Of a DNA stretch of 14,444 nucleotides, positions 5,048 through 11,175 are shown piece after piece. The notes beneath the pieces are model-generated. The model was given only the letters and a program-made list of their open reading frames with translations, ran no database searches and was not told the DNA's origin. The stretch is taken from the NCBI RefSeq assembly GCF_018855805.1, contig NC_074561.1, one strand, 5' to 3'. Position 1 is the stretch's first letter. Every line of letters starts with the position of its first letter. The translations under genes and the position numbers were made by a program. The stretch is from Bacillus phage Sole. Lineage: Viruses > Preplasmiviricota > Tectiliviricetes > Kalamavirales.

Positions 5048-5619
5048 ACATTCCAGGGAAAGAAGAAGAAAAGGCGGAGATTGATGCAAAGTTAGAAGAG
5101 AAGCGCAAAAAGGACAGGGAACGAAAAGCCCGTTCACGCGCGAATGCAAAATCTTCCCCACGATCCAAAGGAAAAGCAAAAGCACCGTCAATGGAAATTT
5201 TGCAATTGAAACCAATTCTAATGACAGTATCTACAATGGTGGCATCCCGTGAAGGGTTTGAAATATGGGCTTTAAGTGAAGCAGAAATTAATACGCTATG
5301 TGAACCGATAGAGAACATGTTAGCAAAAACATCGGCACTTGAAAAAGTCGGGGAAAATAGTGACGCGATTGCGCTTGCTATCGCATGTTTTACAATCTTT
5401 ATTCCAAAATTCTTAATGTGGCAAGCCACAAGAAAACAGAAGAAAGCGCAGGTGGTAACAAATTATGCTAGACCAAATCCAACTACCGGAACATCCGGCA
5501 GAAACGAAACAGGAAAGACTGGAACAAGTCCTAAACTTAGTGGTGGAGAAGCTACCGTTTCAAGTCAAAATTTTAGCGGGGACATTTCTTCCCTCATTCC
5601 GGCAAGCGCTCCTTTCTGA
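4861..5619 (+). CDS. Hypothetical late protein with out-of-frame overlaps at both ends
   Basis: 252 residues if started at ATG 4861, with GAGGAGG (4844-4850) 10 bases upstream. The frame is closed by a stop just before this, so no longer start exists. Residues 1-60 are Gly/Ser/Thr/Arg-rich and overlap the preceding gene. Residues 65-110 are highly charged and helical (KLEEKRKKDRERKARSRANA). Residues 111-192 form a conserved-looking helical core (MEILQLKPILMTVSTMV...IAIACFTIFIPKFLMWQATRK) with a probable membrane segment near 168-186. The tail after 200 is again low complexity and overlaps the next gene. Unknown function. The true start could be later (TTG about 5032, ATG 5191), but neither has a good ribosome site. 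Confidence 0.72.
   Translation: MGKDIHVDDTGSNKAEGTGSGGAKGTSTTETKSRGRGRTGSGGTGGRGQQTEEEKLPKLVPVDIPGKEEEKAEIDAKLEEKRKKDRERKARSRANAKSSPRSKGKAKAPSMEILQLKPILMTVSTMVASREGFEIWALSEAEINTLCEPIENMLAKTSALEKVGENSDAIALAIACFTIFIPKFLMWQATRKQKKAQVVTNYARPNPTTGTSGRNETGKTGTSPKLSGGEATVSSQNFSGDISSLIPASAPF
5152..5167 (+). repeat. 16-bp element, copy 2 (coding)
   Basis: TCTTCCCCACGATCCA, identical to the minus strand of 163-178. It begins exactly on a codon boundary and encodes SSPRS plus the start of the next codon; SSPRSKG also occurs in the hydrolase at 11068. Confidence 0.6.
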
Positions 5620-5707
5620 TGAGTTTGAAGACAACATTGATGGCGGACTGGAACGTGTGAAAGAAGTGATTGACTATGTCCAACATGGTACTCATCCGAG
5701 CGAGTAG
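5465..5707 (+). CDS. Hypothetical helical late protein
   Basis: 80 residues, starting at ATG 5465 with AGGTGG (5450-5455) 9 bases upstream. The first 155 bases lie inside the preceding gene in a different frame. The protein looks like a real folded helical domain (ERLEQVLNLVVEKLPFQVK, then LERVKEVIDYVQHG), whereas the overlapping tail of the preceding gene is low complexity, so this frame is probably the constrained one. No transmembrane segment or known motif. It overlaps the next gene by about 30 bases. Possible assembly factor by location only. Confidence 0.72.
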   Translation: MLDQIQLPEHPAETKQERLEQVLNLVVEKLPFQVKILAGTFLPSFRQALLSDEFEDNIDGGLERVKEVIDYVQHGTHPSE

Positions 5708-5984
5708 GTGCATTTATGCAATATCGCTAGATGATTGGTGTAAGAATTGGAAACCTTGTTTTCCGTTTGTTGAAGAATGGTCTGTCACGGTAGGCGAAAA
5801 GTATGTTGTTTTTGAATACAAGGAACATTGTTACCGTATGGATGAACACTTTTTCAATACTTTATTATCACGCGTTCCGTATGCGTCACGCAAACAAGCT
5901 CTCAGAAATGGAAAAGGTGTTTTGCGGACGGAAAGGAGTTATGACAAGAAGGGTGTGAAGAAACATGAATGGCATCCCGACTGA
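5676..5984 (+). CDS. Hypothetical late protein upstream of the packaging ATPase
   Basis: About 102 residues. The start is uncertain: ATG 5676 has a weak AAGAAGTGA upstream, with ATG 5685 and TTG 5670 as alternatives. It is aromatic- and cysteine-rich (ISLDDWCKNWKPCFPFVEEW, later EHCYRMDEHFF), then basic (RKQALRNGKGVLRTERSYDKKG). The cysteines are not spaced as a clear zinc finger. It overlaps the ATPase gene by 20 bases, suggesting translational coupling and perhaps a role in packaging, but I do not recognise the family. Confidence 0.7.
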   Translation: MSNMVLIRASRCIYAISLDDWCKNWKPCFPFVEEWSVTVGEKYVVFEYKEHCYRMDEHFFNTLLSRVPYASRKQALRNGKGVLRTERSYDKKGVKKHEWHPD

Positions 5985-6603
5985 TGAACATGTCTTTATT
6001 GCTGGGAAAACAGGTAGTGGGAAGTCATTTCTTGCTGAAGTGTATTTAGCCGGGTATGAACATGTTGTGATGTTAGATACAAAGGGTCAATCTTTGGAAC
6101 GAAGGAAAAAAGGTAAGGAACTTTGGTACGGGTTAAGAGAGGGAAAGGACTTTGTACTGGTCGAGACACTGGAAGAAGTAGCCGAAGCCCGGACAAAGAA
6201 AATTATTTATTGTCCATCACCAGAGGAACAAAGTGAGGAACATTATGACGCACTTATGAAATGGGTGTATGAGCGAGAAAACACAATTCTATGGATTGAT
6301 GAATTGATGCAGGTTGCTCCATCCCCTACAAAGTATCCGTTCCATTTACGCGCACTTATGACGCGTGGGCGTAGTAAAGAAGCGACAGTTTGGGCTTGCA
6401 CCCAAAGACCCGCCACGATTCCTATTGATGTATTTAACAATTCGAGTCATTTCTTTATTTTCGATTTAAACATTCCGGCTGACCGTGACCGCATTGTAAA
6501 AGCGACAGGGTGTCCGGAGTTTTACGAAAAGCCCGGTAAGTATAACTTTTGGTATATGCGGGACAGCGACGACGAACCCGTTCGCGCCACTTTGAAACTT
6601 TGA
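5965..6603 (+). CDS. DNA packaging ATPase (FtsK/HerA superfamily)
   Basis: Powers translocation of the genome into preformed capsids, acting at the virion packaging vertex. 212 residues, the compact size typical of tectiviral packaging ATPases (PRD1 P9, Bam35 P14). The Walker A motif is AGKTGSGKS (13-21); Walker B is ILWIDE (108-113) with the catalytic glutamate; TRGRSKEATV (133-142) holds candidate arginine fingers; CTQRP (145-149) is the sensor-like motif of this family. It has no membrane segment of its own. ATG 5965 is supported by Walker A beginning at residue 13 and an upstream GAAGGGTGTG. It lies two genes before the capsid cluster, as in relatives. Confidence 0.94.
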   Translation: MNGIPTDEHVFIAGKTGSGKSFLAEVYLAGYEHVVMLDTKGQSLERRKKGKELWYGLREGKDFVLVETLEEVAEARTKKIIYCPSPEEQSEEHYDALMKWVYERENTILWIDELMQVAPSPTKYPFHLRALMTRGRSKEATVWACTQRPATIPIDVFNNSSHFFIFDLNIPADRDRIVKATGCPEFYEKPGKYNFWYMRDSDDEPVRATLKL

Positions 6604-6617
6604 AAGGGGGTGACAAT

Positions 6618-6758
6618 GTGGAGGGTAAATTTGCAGGGGTCGGACTCAAAAACATTATTGTGTTATGGCTCATGTTTGTACTGTTAACAGTCATGGCGAA
6701 AGCAATTTTAACAAAACATCCGGTGAAGGGACTAAGTGAAGTTGTCCAAGCCGTATAA
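6618..6758 (+). CDS. Small membrane protein
   Basis: 46 residues starting at GTG 6618, with AAAGGGGGTG 6-15 bases upstream. An ATG at 6616 is in another frame and quickly stops. One transmembrane helix: KNIIVLWLMFVLLTVMAKAI (about 11-30), followed by a short amphipathic tail. It lies between the packaging ATPase and the capsid gene. In PRD1, small membrane proteins at the packaging vertex hold the ATPase; this is a candidate for that role by position, otherwise unassigned. Confidence 0.8.
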   Translation: MEGKFAGVGLKNIIVLWLMFVLLTVMAKAILTKHPVKGLSEVVQAV

Positions 6759-6773
6759 AAGGAGGAAATGAAA

Positions 6774-6914
6774 ATGGGTAAACTATTTAGCCCGTCATGG
6801 TGGGTATCTATGTTTGTATCAACATTTGTCACAATGATCTTTATTTACATTATTAAAAAAGGTTCCGAGAAATACAATATCCCGGTTGTAAGACCGATTG
6901 CGGAGGCGGTATAA
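6774..6914 (+). CDS. Small membrane protein
   Basis: 46 residues. AGGAGG (6760-6765) is correctly spaced for ATG 6774, while the earlier ATG 6768 is only 2 bases away from it. One transmembrane helix, WWVSMFVSTFVTMIFIYII (9-27), followed by KKGSEKY, so the positive-inside rule places the C terminus inside. It comes 15 bases after a similar-sized membrane protein. Together the pair resemble the twin small packaging-vertex membrane proteins of tectiviruses, though this is inference. Confidence 0.82.
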   Translation: MGKLFSPSWWVSMFVSTFVTMIFIYIIKKGSEKYNIPVVRPIAEAV

Positions 6915-6915
6915 C

Positions 6916-7185
6916 ATGCACGTAGTAAAAGTATTGAATGGAAATATGCAATTGATTAACACGCATTTTAGCGGAGTGAAACCGACGTTTGCGCAACTTG
7001 TTGAATTTAAAAATCGTTATGAAGATGCTGAATTTGTCACATCGGACGAGGTGTTTGCTGATTTCGAATTACGTGAAGGTGAGCGTAAAGAACGATTAGC
7101 TTATGAACAAAAACAAGCGGAATTAGAACGTATTAAACGTGAACAAGACGCGACACGCGGACAAGCTGAAGGAGGAACAAACTAA
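6916..7185 (+). CDS. Hypothetical protein upstream of the capsid gene
   Basis: 89 residues from ATG 6916, with GGAGG (6902-6906) 9 bases upstream; the start is one base after the preceding stop. Residues 1-55 look like a small globular domain (MHVVKVLNGNMQLINTHFSG...). Residues 56-85 form a strongly charged helix, probably a coiled coil (REGERKERLAYEQKQAELER). No transmembrane segment. The stop overlaps the capsid start (TAATG), indicating coupled expression with the major capsid protein. Possibly a minor virion or assembly protein. Confidence 0.82.
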   Translation: MHVVKVLNGNMQLINTHFSGVKPTFAQLVEFKNRYEDAEFVTSDEVFADFELREGERKERLAYEQKQAELERIKREQDATRGQAEGGTN

Positions 7186-8255
7186 TGGCACAACAGAAAG
7201 AGCAATATTCACCGCAACAACGTGCAATGATTTGGGCGACGTCAACGCGTCAATATAAACAAACATTGCCAACACAAGTTGTCACACAAGAAGGTATGAC
7301 ACTTGATTTCACATTACCAAAAGCACGTCTATTAACAAAAATCATGTTACATGTAAAAGCCGTAGCCACGTTGAAAAGCTCTAGCGGGAACATTCAACGT
7401 GACCCAATGTCTCCATATGGTATTTTACGCCGAGTAGAACTCAACCTAAATAACGGCTTCAGTCCTTATATTGTATCAGGGAAAGAACTGTTTATGTATA
7501 ACGTTTTACGTAATCATCCGGACGTATTGTTACCAGGTGCAAATAAACAGTCCTTAAACTATGTGGAAAACGTAGCAACAACAGCCGGGAAGGACAATGA
7601 AATTCAATTTACAATTCCAATCCCTGTTAGTTTAAATGAACGTGACCCTGTCGGAATGGTTATGCTGCAAAACAACACGGCTAACGTAAACTTATCAATT
7701 GCCGTTGACCAATTAGCAAATGCATATAAATTAAATCCATCAAATAATGACCAAGTCATATTTAAATCTATGTCAATCACACCTGTTATTGAAACGTTTT
7801 CGATTCCGTCGATTCCGGGCGGACAACCGGACATGTCTGTACTAAAACTTGTTCAATCGAAATCGGACATTTTCTCAGGTGGCGGACAAAACATTTTAAA
7901 ACTAAACGTAGGGACGATTTATCGTAAACTACTATTCTATATTGAGGATTCAAACGGGAAACCGTTAGAACCAAAAGACTTCACGGGTAATATGGAACTG
8001 GTATTTAACCAAGCGGACACGCCGTATAATATCAAGCCGGAAATACTCACGCATGAAAGTCATAGTAATCTAGGCTATCCACTTCCGCCGGGTATGTATT
8101 GCTTTGACTTCTCATTCCAAGGTGTACCAAACCTCGGAGGGTCACGCGACTACGTGGATACGGAGCGTTTAACAGAATTCTGGTTCCGCTTCAGTACACA
8201 AGTAGGCGGGAAAGTCACTGTCGTATCAGAAACATTATCACGATTACAAATGTAA
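7185..8255 (+). CDS. Major capsid protein (double jelly roll)
   Basis: 356 residues, the length of the Bam35 major capsid protein as I recall it, in the conserved position after the packaging ATPase and small membrane genes. It begins MAQQKEQYSPQQRAMIWATS, a short polar N-terminal arm that in this family contacts the inner membrane, then a beta-rich body with alternating hydrophobic strands (TLDFTLPKARLLTKIMLHV; QFTIPIPVSLNERDPVGMVM) consistent with two fused jelly rolls forming pseudo-hexameric trimers. GGAGG lies 10 bases upstream; the start overlaps the preceding stop. Two alternative RNA hairpins begin at its stop codon. Confidence 0.94.
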   Translation: MAQQKEQYSPQQRAMIWATSTRQYKQTLPTQVVTQEGMTLDFTLPKARLLTKIMLHVKAVATLKSSSGNIQRDPMSPYGILRRVELNLNNGFSPYIVSGKELFMYNVLRNHPDVLLPGANKQSLNYVENVATTAGKDNEIQFTIPIPVSLNERDPVGMVMLQNNTANVNLSIAVDQLANAYKLNPSNNDQVIFKSMSITPVIETFSIPSIPGGQPDMSVLKLVQSKSDIFSGGGQNILKLNVGTIYRKLLFYIEDSNGKPLEPKDFTGNMELVFNQADTPYNIKPEILTHESHSNLGYPLPPGMYCFDFSFQGVPNLGGSRDYVDTERLTEFWFRFSTQVGGKVTVVSETLSRLQM

Positions 8256-8288
8256 GGGGCTTTATGCTCCTTACCTATTTATAAGGAG
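8253..8288 (+). promoter_or_regulatory. Alternative hairpins between capsid gene and next gene
   Basis: Stem A: TAAGGGGC (8253-8260, beginning with the capsid stop codon) pairs with GCTCCTTA (8266-8273), 8 pairs including one G-U. Stem B: CTCCTTA (8267-8273) pairs with TAAGGAG (8282-8288), 7 Watson-Crick pairs, burying the Shine-Dalgarno of the gene at 8297. The two are mutually exclusive. No U-run follows, so this is not a standard terminator. Confidence 0.5.
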
Positions 8289-8296
8289 GGAACAGA

Positions 8297-8527
8297 ATGG
8301 GACTGAATCATTTCTATCACGATCTATACCCGGATACGGGTTTCAATACGACAAGTGGAATCACTGTAGCGGAAATGGGTGACCAAGTTGTATTAGTGGA
8401 TGAAAAGGACATCAAGACAGATGTGAAACCGAAGTCCGACCCGGTGACAGGTGCAAGCATTTGGAAGTCCATTGGTTTATTCATTATTATCATAATCGCA
8501 TTCGGTTATGTGGCGGGGAGGTTGTAA
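8297..8527 (+). CDS. Small virion-type membrane protein
   Basis: 76 residues, ATG 8297 with AAGGAGGG (8283-8290) 6 bases upstream. A polar N-terminal region of 55 residues (DLYPDTGFNTTSG..., acidic) is followed by one C-terminal transmembrane helix SIGLFIIIIIAFGYVAG (58-74). This topology would put the N domain in the capsid/membrane interspace or virion interior. Downstream of the major capsid gene, relatives encode several such internal-membrane proteins. No enzymatic motif. Confidence 0.85.
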   Translation: MGLNHFYHDLYPDTGFNTTSGITVAEMGDQVVLVDEKDIKTDVKPKSDPVTGASIWKSIGLFIIIIIAFGYVAGRL

Positions 8528-8530
8528 GTC

Positions 8531-8689
8531 ATGAATGAGATTGCTCAATTCATTAGTCAAGTGGGATTTCCGATTTTCACGGCTATTTTTATGATGACAA
8601 AACAATCAAAGGATACACAAGCCATGACGGGTGCGTTAACTGATTTAAAGATAGCAATTGAAAAGAATGGTGGCGGTAAGCATGAGTAA
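8531..8689 (+). CDS. Small YvrJ-like/holin-like membrane protein
   Basis: 52 residues, ATG 8531, GGGGAGG 9 bases upstream. The start MNEIAQFISQVGFPIFTAIF followed by a charged helix (TDLKIAIEKNGGG) resembles the YvrJ family of short one-helix proteins found near phage lysis genes in Bacillus. Here it sits amid virion membrane genes, so a structural role is equally possible. Holin function is untested. It ends 8 bases inside the next gene. Confidence 0.7.
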   Translation: MNEIAQFISQVGFPIFTAIFMMTKQSKDTQAMTGALTDLKIAIEKNGGGKHE

Positions 8690-8756
8690 ATCATTAATCC
8701 TAGTTGTTGCCATTCTTGCTTTATGGTTCTTTGTAATTCGAAAGAAAAAGGCGTGA
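8682..8756 (+). CDS. 24-residue transmembrane micro-protein
   Basis: Only 24 residues: a single transmembrane helix (SLILVVAILALWFFVI) ending in IRKKKA, a classic stop-transfer. It overlaps the previous gene by 8 bases (ATGAGTAA), with GGTGGCGG upstream as a ribosome site. Its small size lowers certainty, but the clean helix plus basic end and the tight packing support a real gene. Confidence 0.6.
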   Translation: MSKSLILVVAILALWFFVIRKKKA

Positions 8757-8762
8757 TGACAT

Positions 8763-9194
8763 GTGAACAACGACGCGAAAGGTTTAACGTTTCTCACTCT
8801 ATCCCTTTTGTTTTTATGGCTCGTATTTGACGATTTTGTCGGAAAGAAACGTCTGTCAAAGTTGGCGCAAATGATGACGCCGGACTTATCACTTCCAAGT
8901 GCTGGAGAGGTCGCGGAAAAAGTGGTAGATGGTGCGAAAGAGTCTGTAAAAGAAACAACAAAGAATACAAGGGAAGCGCAAAAAGAAGCGGATAAAAAAG
9001 CGGGGGAAATTATGTTCGAGAAACCCGCAAAAAATGAAAAAGACCCCAAAAAGAAAGAAGTGTTAGAACGACTTTCTGAGCAAAGCAAGAAACGCGCCCA
9101 AACGAACGCGTACAAAGATAAGGGGTGGCTCGGATACAGTTGGGAGGACTTATTCGAGGATACGTGGGGTACGGTGAAAGGGTGGTTTAAATGA
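8763..9194 (+). CDS. Membrane-anchored coiled-coil virion protein
   Basis: 143 residues, GTG 8763 (an ATG at 8761 is followed at once by a stop). N-terminal transmembrane helix LTFLTLSLLFLWLVFDDFVG (8-27), then a long charged helical region (about 48-115, VAEKVVDGAKESVKETTKNT...) predicted as coiled coil, and a tryptophan-rich end GWLGYSWEDLFEDTWGTVKG. A rod-like internal protein fixed in the viral membrane seems likely, perhaps spanning membrane and capsid. It overlaps the next gene by ATGA. Confidence 0.82.
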   Translation: MNNDAKGLTFLTLSLLFLWLVFDDFVGKKRLSKLAQMMTPDLSLPSAGEVAEKVVDGAKESVKETTKNTREAQKEADKKAGEIMFEKPAKNEKDPKKKEVLERLSEQSKKRAQTNAYKDKGWLGYSWEDLFEDTWGTVKGWFK

Positions 9195-9367
9195 AAGAAT
9201 TTACGGAGTCAATGCCATTCGTCATCTTCTTTATGTCCGTGACCGTCCTATTACAATCCTTCACGAATGAGCGTGTAACAAATGGATTTTTGCTACTCGT
9301 GTTAATGAGTATGGTTGTTACAAATTCGGGCAAGTTTATAAAACTATTAAATGAGGTGAGAGTATGA
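9191..9367 (+). CDS. Small two-helix membrane protein
   Basis: 58 residues from ATG 9191 overlapping the preceding stop. Two hydrophobic stretches, PFVIFFMSVTVLLQSF (9-24) and GFLLLVLMSMVVTN (32-45), are separated by the short polar NERVTN turn: a helical hairpin like those of small holins or virion membrane proteins. It overlaps the next gene by 4 bases. Too short for confident family assignment. Confidence 0.75.
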   Translation: MKEFTESMPFVIFFMSVTVLLQSFTNERVTNGFLLLVLMSMVVTNSGKFIKLLNEVRV

Positions 9368-9510
9368 CAAAAGTATTCGATATGATCGCGGGAATTGGAA
9401 TGCTCATTGGTATTTATTTGTTCCTTTCAAATGGTCGAGAAACAGTGTCAATCATTGAAGCAATGGGTAAAAACTCAATTGCGGGCATTAAAACATTACA
9501 AGGACGATAG
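9364..9510 (+). CDS. Small membrane protein
   Basis: 48 residues from ATG 9364 (overlap ATGA), AGGTGA just upstream. One transmembrane helix MIAGIGMLIGIYLFL (7-21) and an amphipathic C-terminal helix (TVSIIEAMGKNSIAGIKTLQ). This is the fourth of a run of very small membrane genes between 8531 and 9510. Function unknown; a virion membrane role is inferred from location. Confidence 0.75.
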   Translation: MTKVFDMIAGIGMLIGIYLFLSNGRETVSIIEAMGKNSIAGIKTLQGR

Positions 9511-9521
9511 GAGGGGTTTAT

Positions 9522-9797
9522 ATGGATTACAAGCGCGACAATTTAAACCGTCACGCGTTCCAAACATTGGACAAACCTGTATATGCACCTTCCATCAATT
9601 TAAATGTAGAGTTGGACGAGTACCTCGGCTCTTATGCCTTATTAGTAAAGCATACGGCAAAGCAACCAAAAATGGTTGTGGCTGACCCGATAAGGGAACC
9701 GTGGGAAAAAACACGCCCAAACTTGCAAAACGAACAAATCCGAAGAGAGGATTTCCCACAAGGCTATTATTTCGGGAATCCAATTATGGGGGTGTAG
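9522..9797 (+). CDS. Hypothetical late protein
   Basis: 91 residues from ATG 9522, with TAGGAGGGG (9508-9516) 5 bases upstream. Soluble and tyrosine/proline-rich (DYKRDNLNRHAFQTLDKPVY... QGYYFGNPIMGV), without membrane helix, signal or known motif. The extended, proline-rich ends suggest a protein that docks onto others in the virion. It is followed 3 bases later by a membrane-anchored gene, probably in the same assembly. Confidence 0.78.
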   Translation: MDYKRDNLNRHAFQTLDKPVYAPSINLNVELDEYLGSYALLVKHTAKQPKMVVADPIREPWEKTRPNLQNEQIRREDFPQGYYFGNPIMGV

Positions 9798-9800
9798 GGA

Positions 9801-10418
9801 ATGCCGGAATTTGAAAAACTCGACCCTCCTGCAAGTGGCGGGGGTGGTGGAAAACATAAACCGAAGTTTGACAAAAAACAAAAGATGTTATTACTAGGGG
9901 GCGGAATTGCCGTCGTCCTAGTGGCTCTTTTTGTGGGAAAGGCAAATCATAGCGGTTCTTCTCAGGAAGCTGTAGAGGAAGAATTGAAGGACTACTACAC
10001 AAACTATCCAACGCTCGGTAGTCAAAACTCGGTTGTACAAGATGGAATGAATACACTTGTTGGACGACAAGAGGAAATTATGAACGCGTTGTTAGAAGCG
10101 ACAGGAAAAAAAGCGCCATCGGAATATACACAATTACGTAGCGGTGACTATACAGACCTAAATGACGCGGTGAAAATGCAAAACTACTTAATCGCTAACG
10201 GGATTACATCAAGTGTGGTAGACCATTTCCGTGACCCGAACGGATACGCGGGTGATCGTGAGTATTACTACGTGAAAGGTTTCTCTGCTGATAAAGAGTT
10301 AATCAGTCAATTATCCATGAAAGCAAGACAAGAGAAAATGACCGGTAATGTTCACACGCAACAAGTACAAGCAAAAGACGCGCCAAATGCCGGAACAAAC
10401 ATAATAAAAACGTGGTGA
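9801..10418 (+). CDS. Membrane-anchored virion protein
   Basis: 205 residues from ATG 9801. A cytoplasm-like N terminus has a GGGGG linker and basic KHKPKFDKKQK, then one transmembrane helix MLLLGGGIAVVLVALFVG (29-46), then a 155-residue soluble domain mixing helices (VEEELKDYYTNYP; LVGRQEEIMNALLEATG) and a tyrosine-rich part (DREYYYVKGF). No catalytic motif recognised. It sits immediately before the lysin genes and could be the DNA-delivery/tube-forming or vertex-stabilising membrane protein of the virion; this is a guess from topology. Confidence 0.8.
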   Translation: MPEFEKLDPPASGGGGGKHKPKFDKKQKMLLLGGGIAVVLVALFVGKANHSGSSQEAVEEELKDYYTNYPTLGSQNSVVQDGMNTLVGRQEEIMNALLEATGKKAPSEYTQLRSGDYTDLNDAVKMQNYLIANGITSSVVDHFRDPNGYAGDREYYYVKGFSADKELISQLSMKARQEKMTGNVHTQQVQAKDAPNAGTNIIKTW

Positions 10419-10422
10419 TGAT

Positions 10423-11175
10423 ATGGCTTTAGATGTGAGACCATTCATAAACGACGCACAACGAATCCAAAAAGAAACAGGAATCCCGGCTTCTATTATT
10501 CTCGGTCAAATGGTCTTTGAATCTAGTGGTAAGAATCCCGGGGGAATGTCCGGTCTTGCCTATAATGCAAAGAATCTATTCGGTATTAAAGGAGTCGGAC
10601 CCGCCGGGACATACACCGTATGGTCACAAGAATATGACGCGGGCGGTGGTCGTGTTTCTGGATTCCGAAAATACAACAGTTATTATGAGTCAATGGCTGA
10701 CCATGCACGACTCTTGCAAACACCGCGCTATGCTTCCAAGTTGCAAGGCGCGAAAACGTTTGAGGACTTCGCAAAAGGGATTAAAGCGGGCGGTTATGCA
10801 ACCGACCCAAATTATGCGGGACAACTGATTTCTATTATTAAACAAAATGGATTAGACAAGTATGACGATGGAACGCCATACACCGGAGAAGGGAGCGTTC
10901 CTGCCGGTGGAGGGAGTGATAAACGTGGAATATTCACAAGTGTCGCTAATGGCGTCATTCGTGCCTTGCTTATTCTATTGGCTTTTGTGGCTTGTGTTCT
11001 CTTTTTTGCCAAGGCATTCCCACAAGTGGAAGCAACGGCAAAGAGCGGAGCAAAGAAAGTTACAAAGTCATCCCCACGATCCAAGGGATATAAAAAAGTA
11101 AAACCGAAAGGCGGTGCTACGAATGGCGGACATACAGGGACTCAAACTAAACGACAAGTTGAAACAAGTCTATGA
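10423..11175 (+). CDS. Membrane-anchored glucosaminidase (GH73/FlgJ type), virion lysin
   Basis: Cleaves glycan strands of peptidoglycan, presumably to let the viral membrane tube pass the wall on entry. Residues 1-145 show the GH73/FlgJ hallmarks: IPASIILGQMVFESSGK with catalytic Glu33, SGLAYNAKNLFGIKG (43-57), FRKYNSYYESMADHARLL and YATDPNYAGQLISII. A glycine-rich linker leads to a transmembrane helix (about 176-197) and a very basic tail with SSPRSKG (216-222). It corresponds in position to Mur1 (ORF26) of GIL01/Bam35. The C-terminal anchor is related to that of the next gene, which starts 53 bases before this gene ends. The start ATG 10423 has GGTGATG upstream. Confidence 0.92.
   Translation: MALDVRPFINDAQRIQKETGIPASIILGQMVFESSGKNPGGMSGLAYNAKNLFGIKGVGPAGTYTVWSQEYDAGGGRVSGFRKYNSYYESMADHARLLQTPRYASKLQGAKTFEDFAKGIKAGGYATDPNYAGQLISIIKQNGLDKYDDGTPYTGEGSVPAGGGSDKRGIFTSVANGVIRALLILLAFVACVLFFAKAFPQVEATAKSGAKKVTKSSPRSKGYKKVKPKGGATNGGHTGTQTKRQVETSL
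11068..11083 (+). repeat. 16-bp element, copy 3 (coding)
   Basis: TCATCCCCACGATCCA differs from the other two copies at one base and encodes the same SSPRS(K) in the same codon phase as copy 2. The bases after it (AGGGA against AAGGA) are also similar to copy 2. Confidence 0.55.

Noticed and set aside
4875-5429. Leftward 184-codon open frame
   Set aside because: It is the complement of the charged late gene at 4861-5619; low-complexity Ser/Pro/Val composition and no ribosome site mark it as a shadow.
8253-8273. Hairpin after the capsid gene as an intrinsic terminator
   Set aside because: The stem is followed by CCTATTT rather than a U-run and the downstream genes have no promoter of their own, so termination is unlikely.
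9395-9685. Rightward 96-codon frame overlapping three late genes
   Set aside because: Runs across the ends of two convincing small genes with good ribosome sites; Cys/Arg-rich shadow composition.
10517-10828. Rightward 103-codon frame inside the glucosaminidase gene
   Set aside because: Lies wholly inside a well-supported gene in another frame, without a ribosome site or protein-like pattern.
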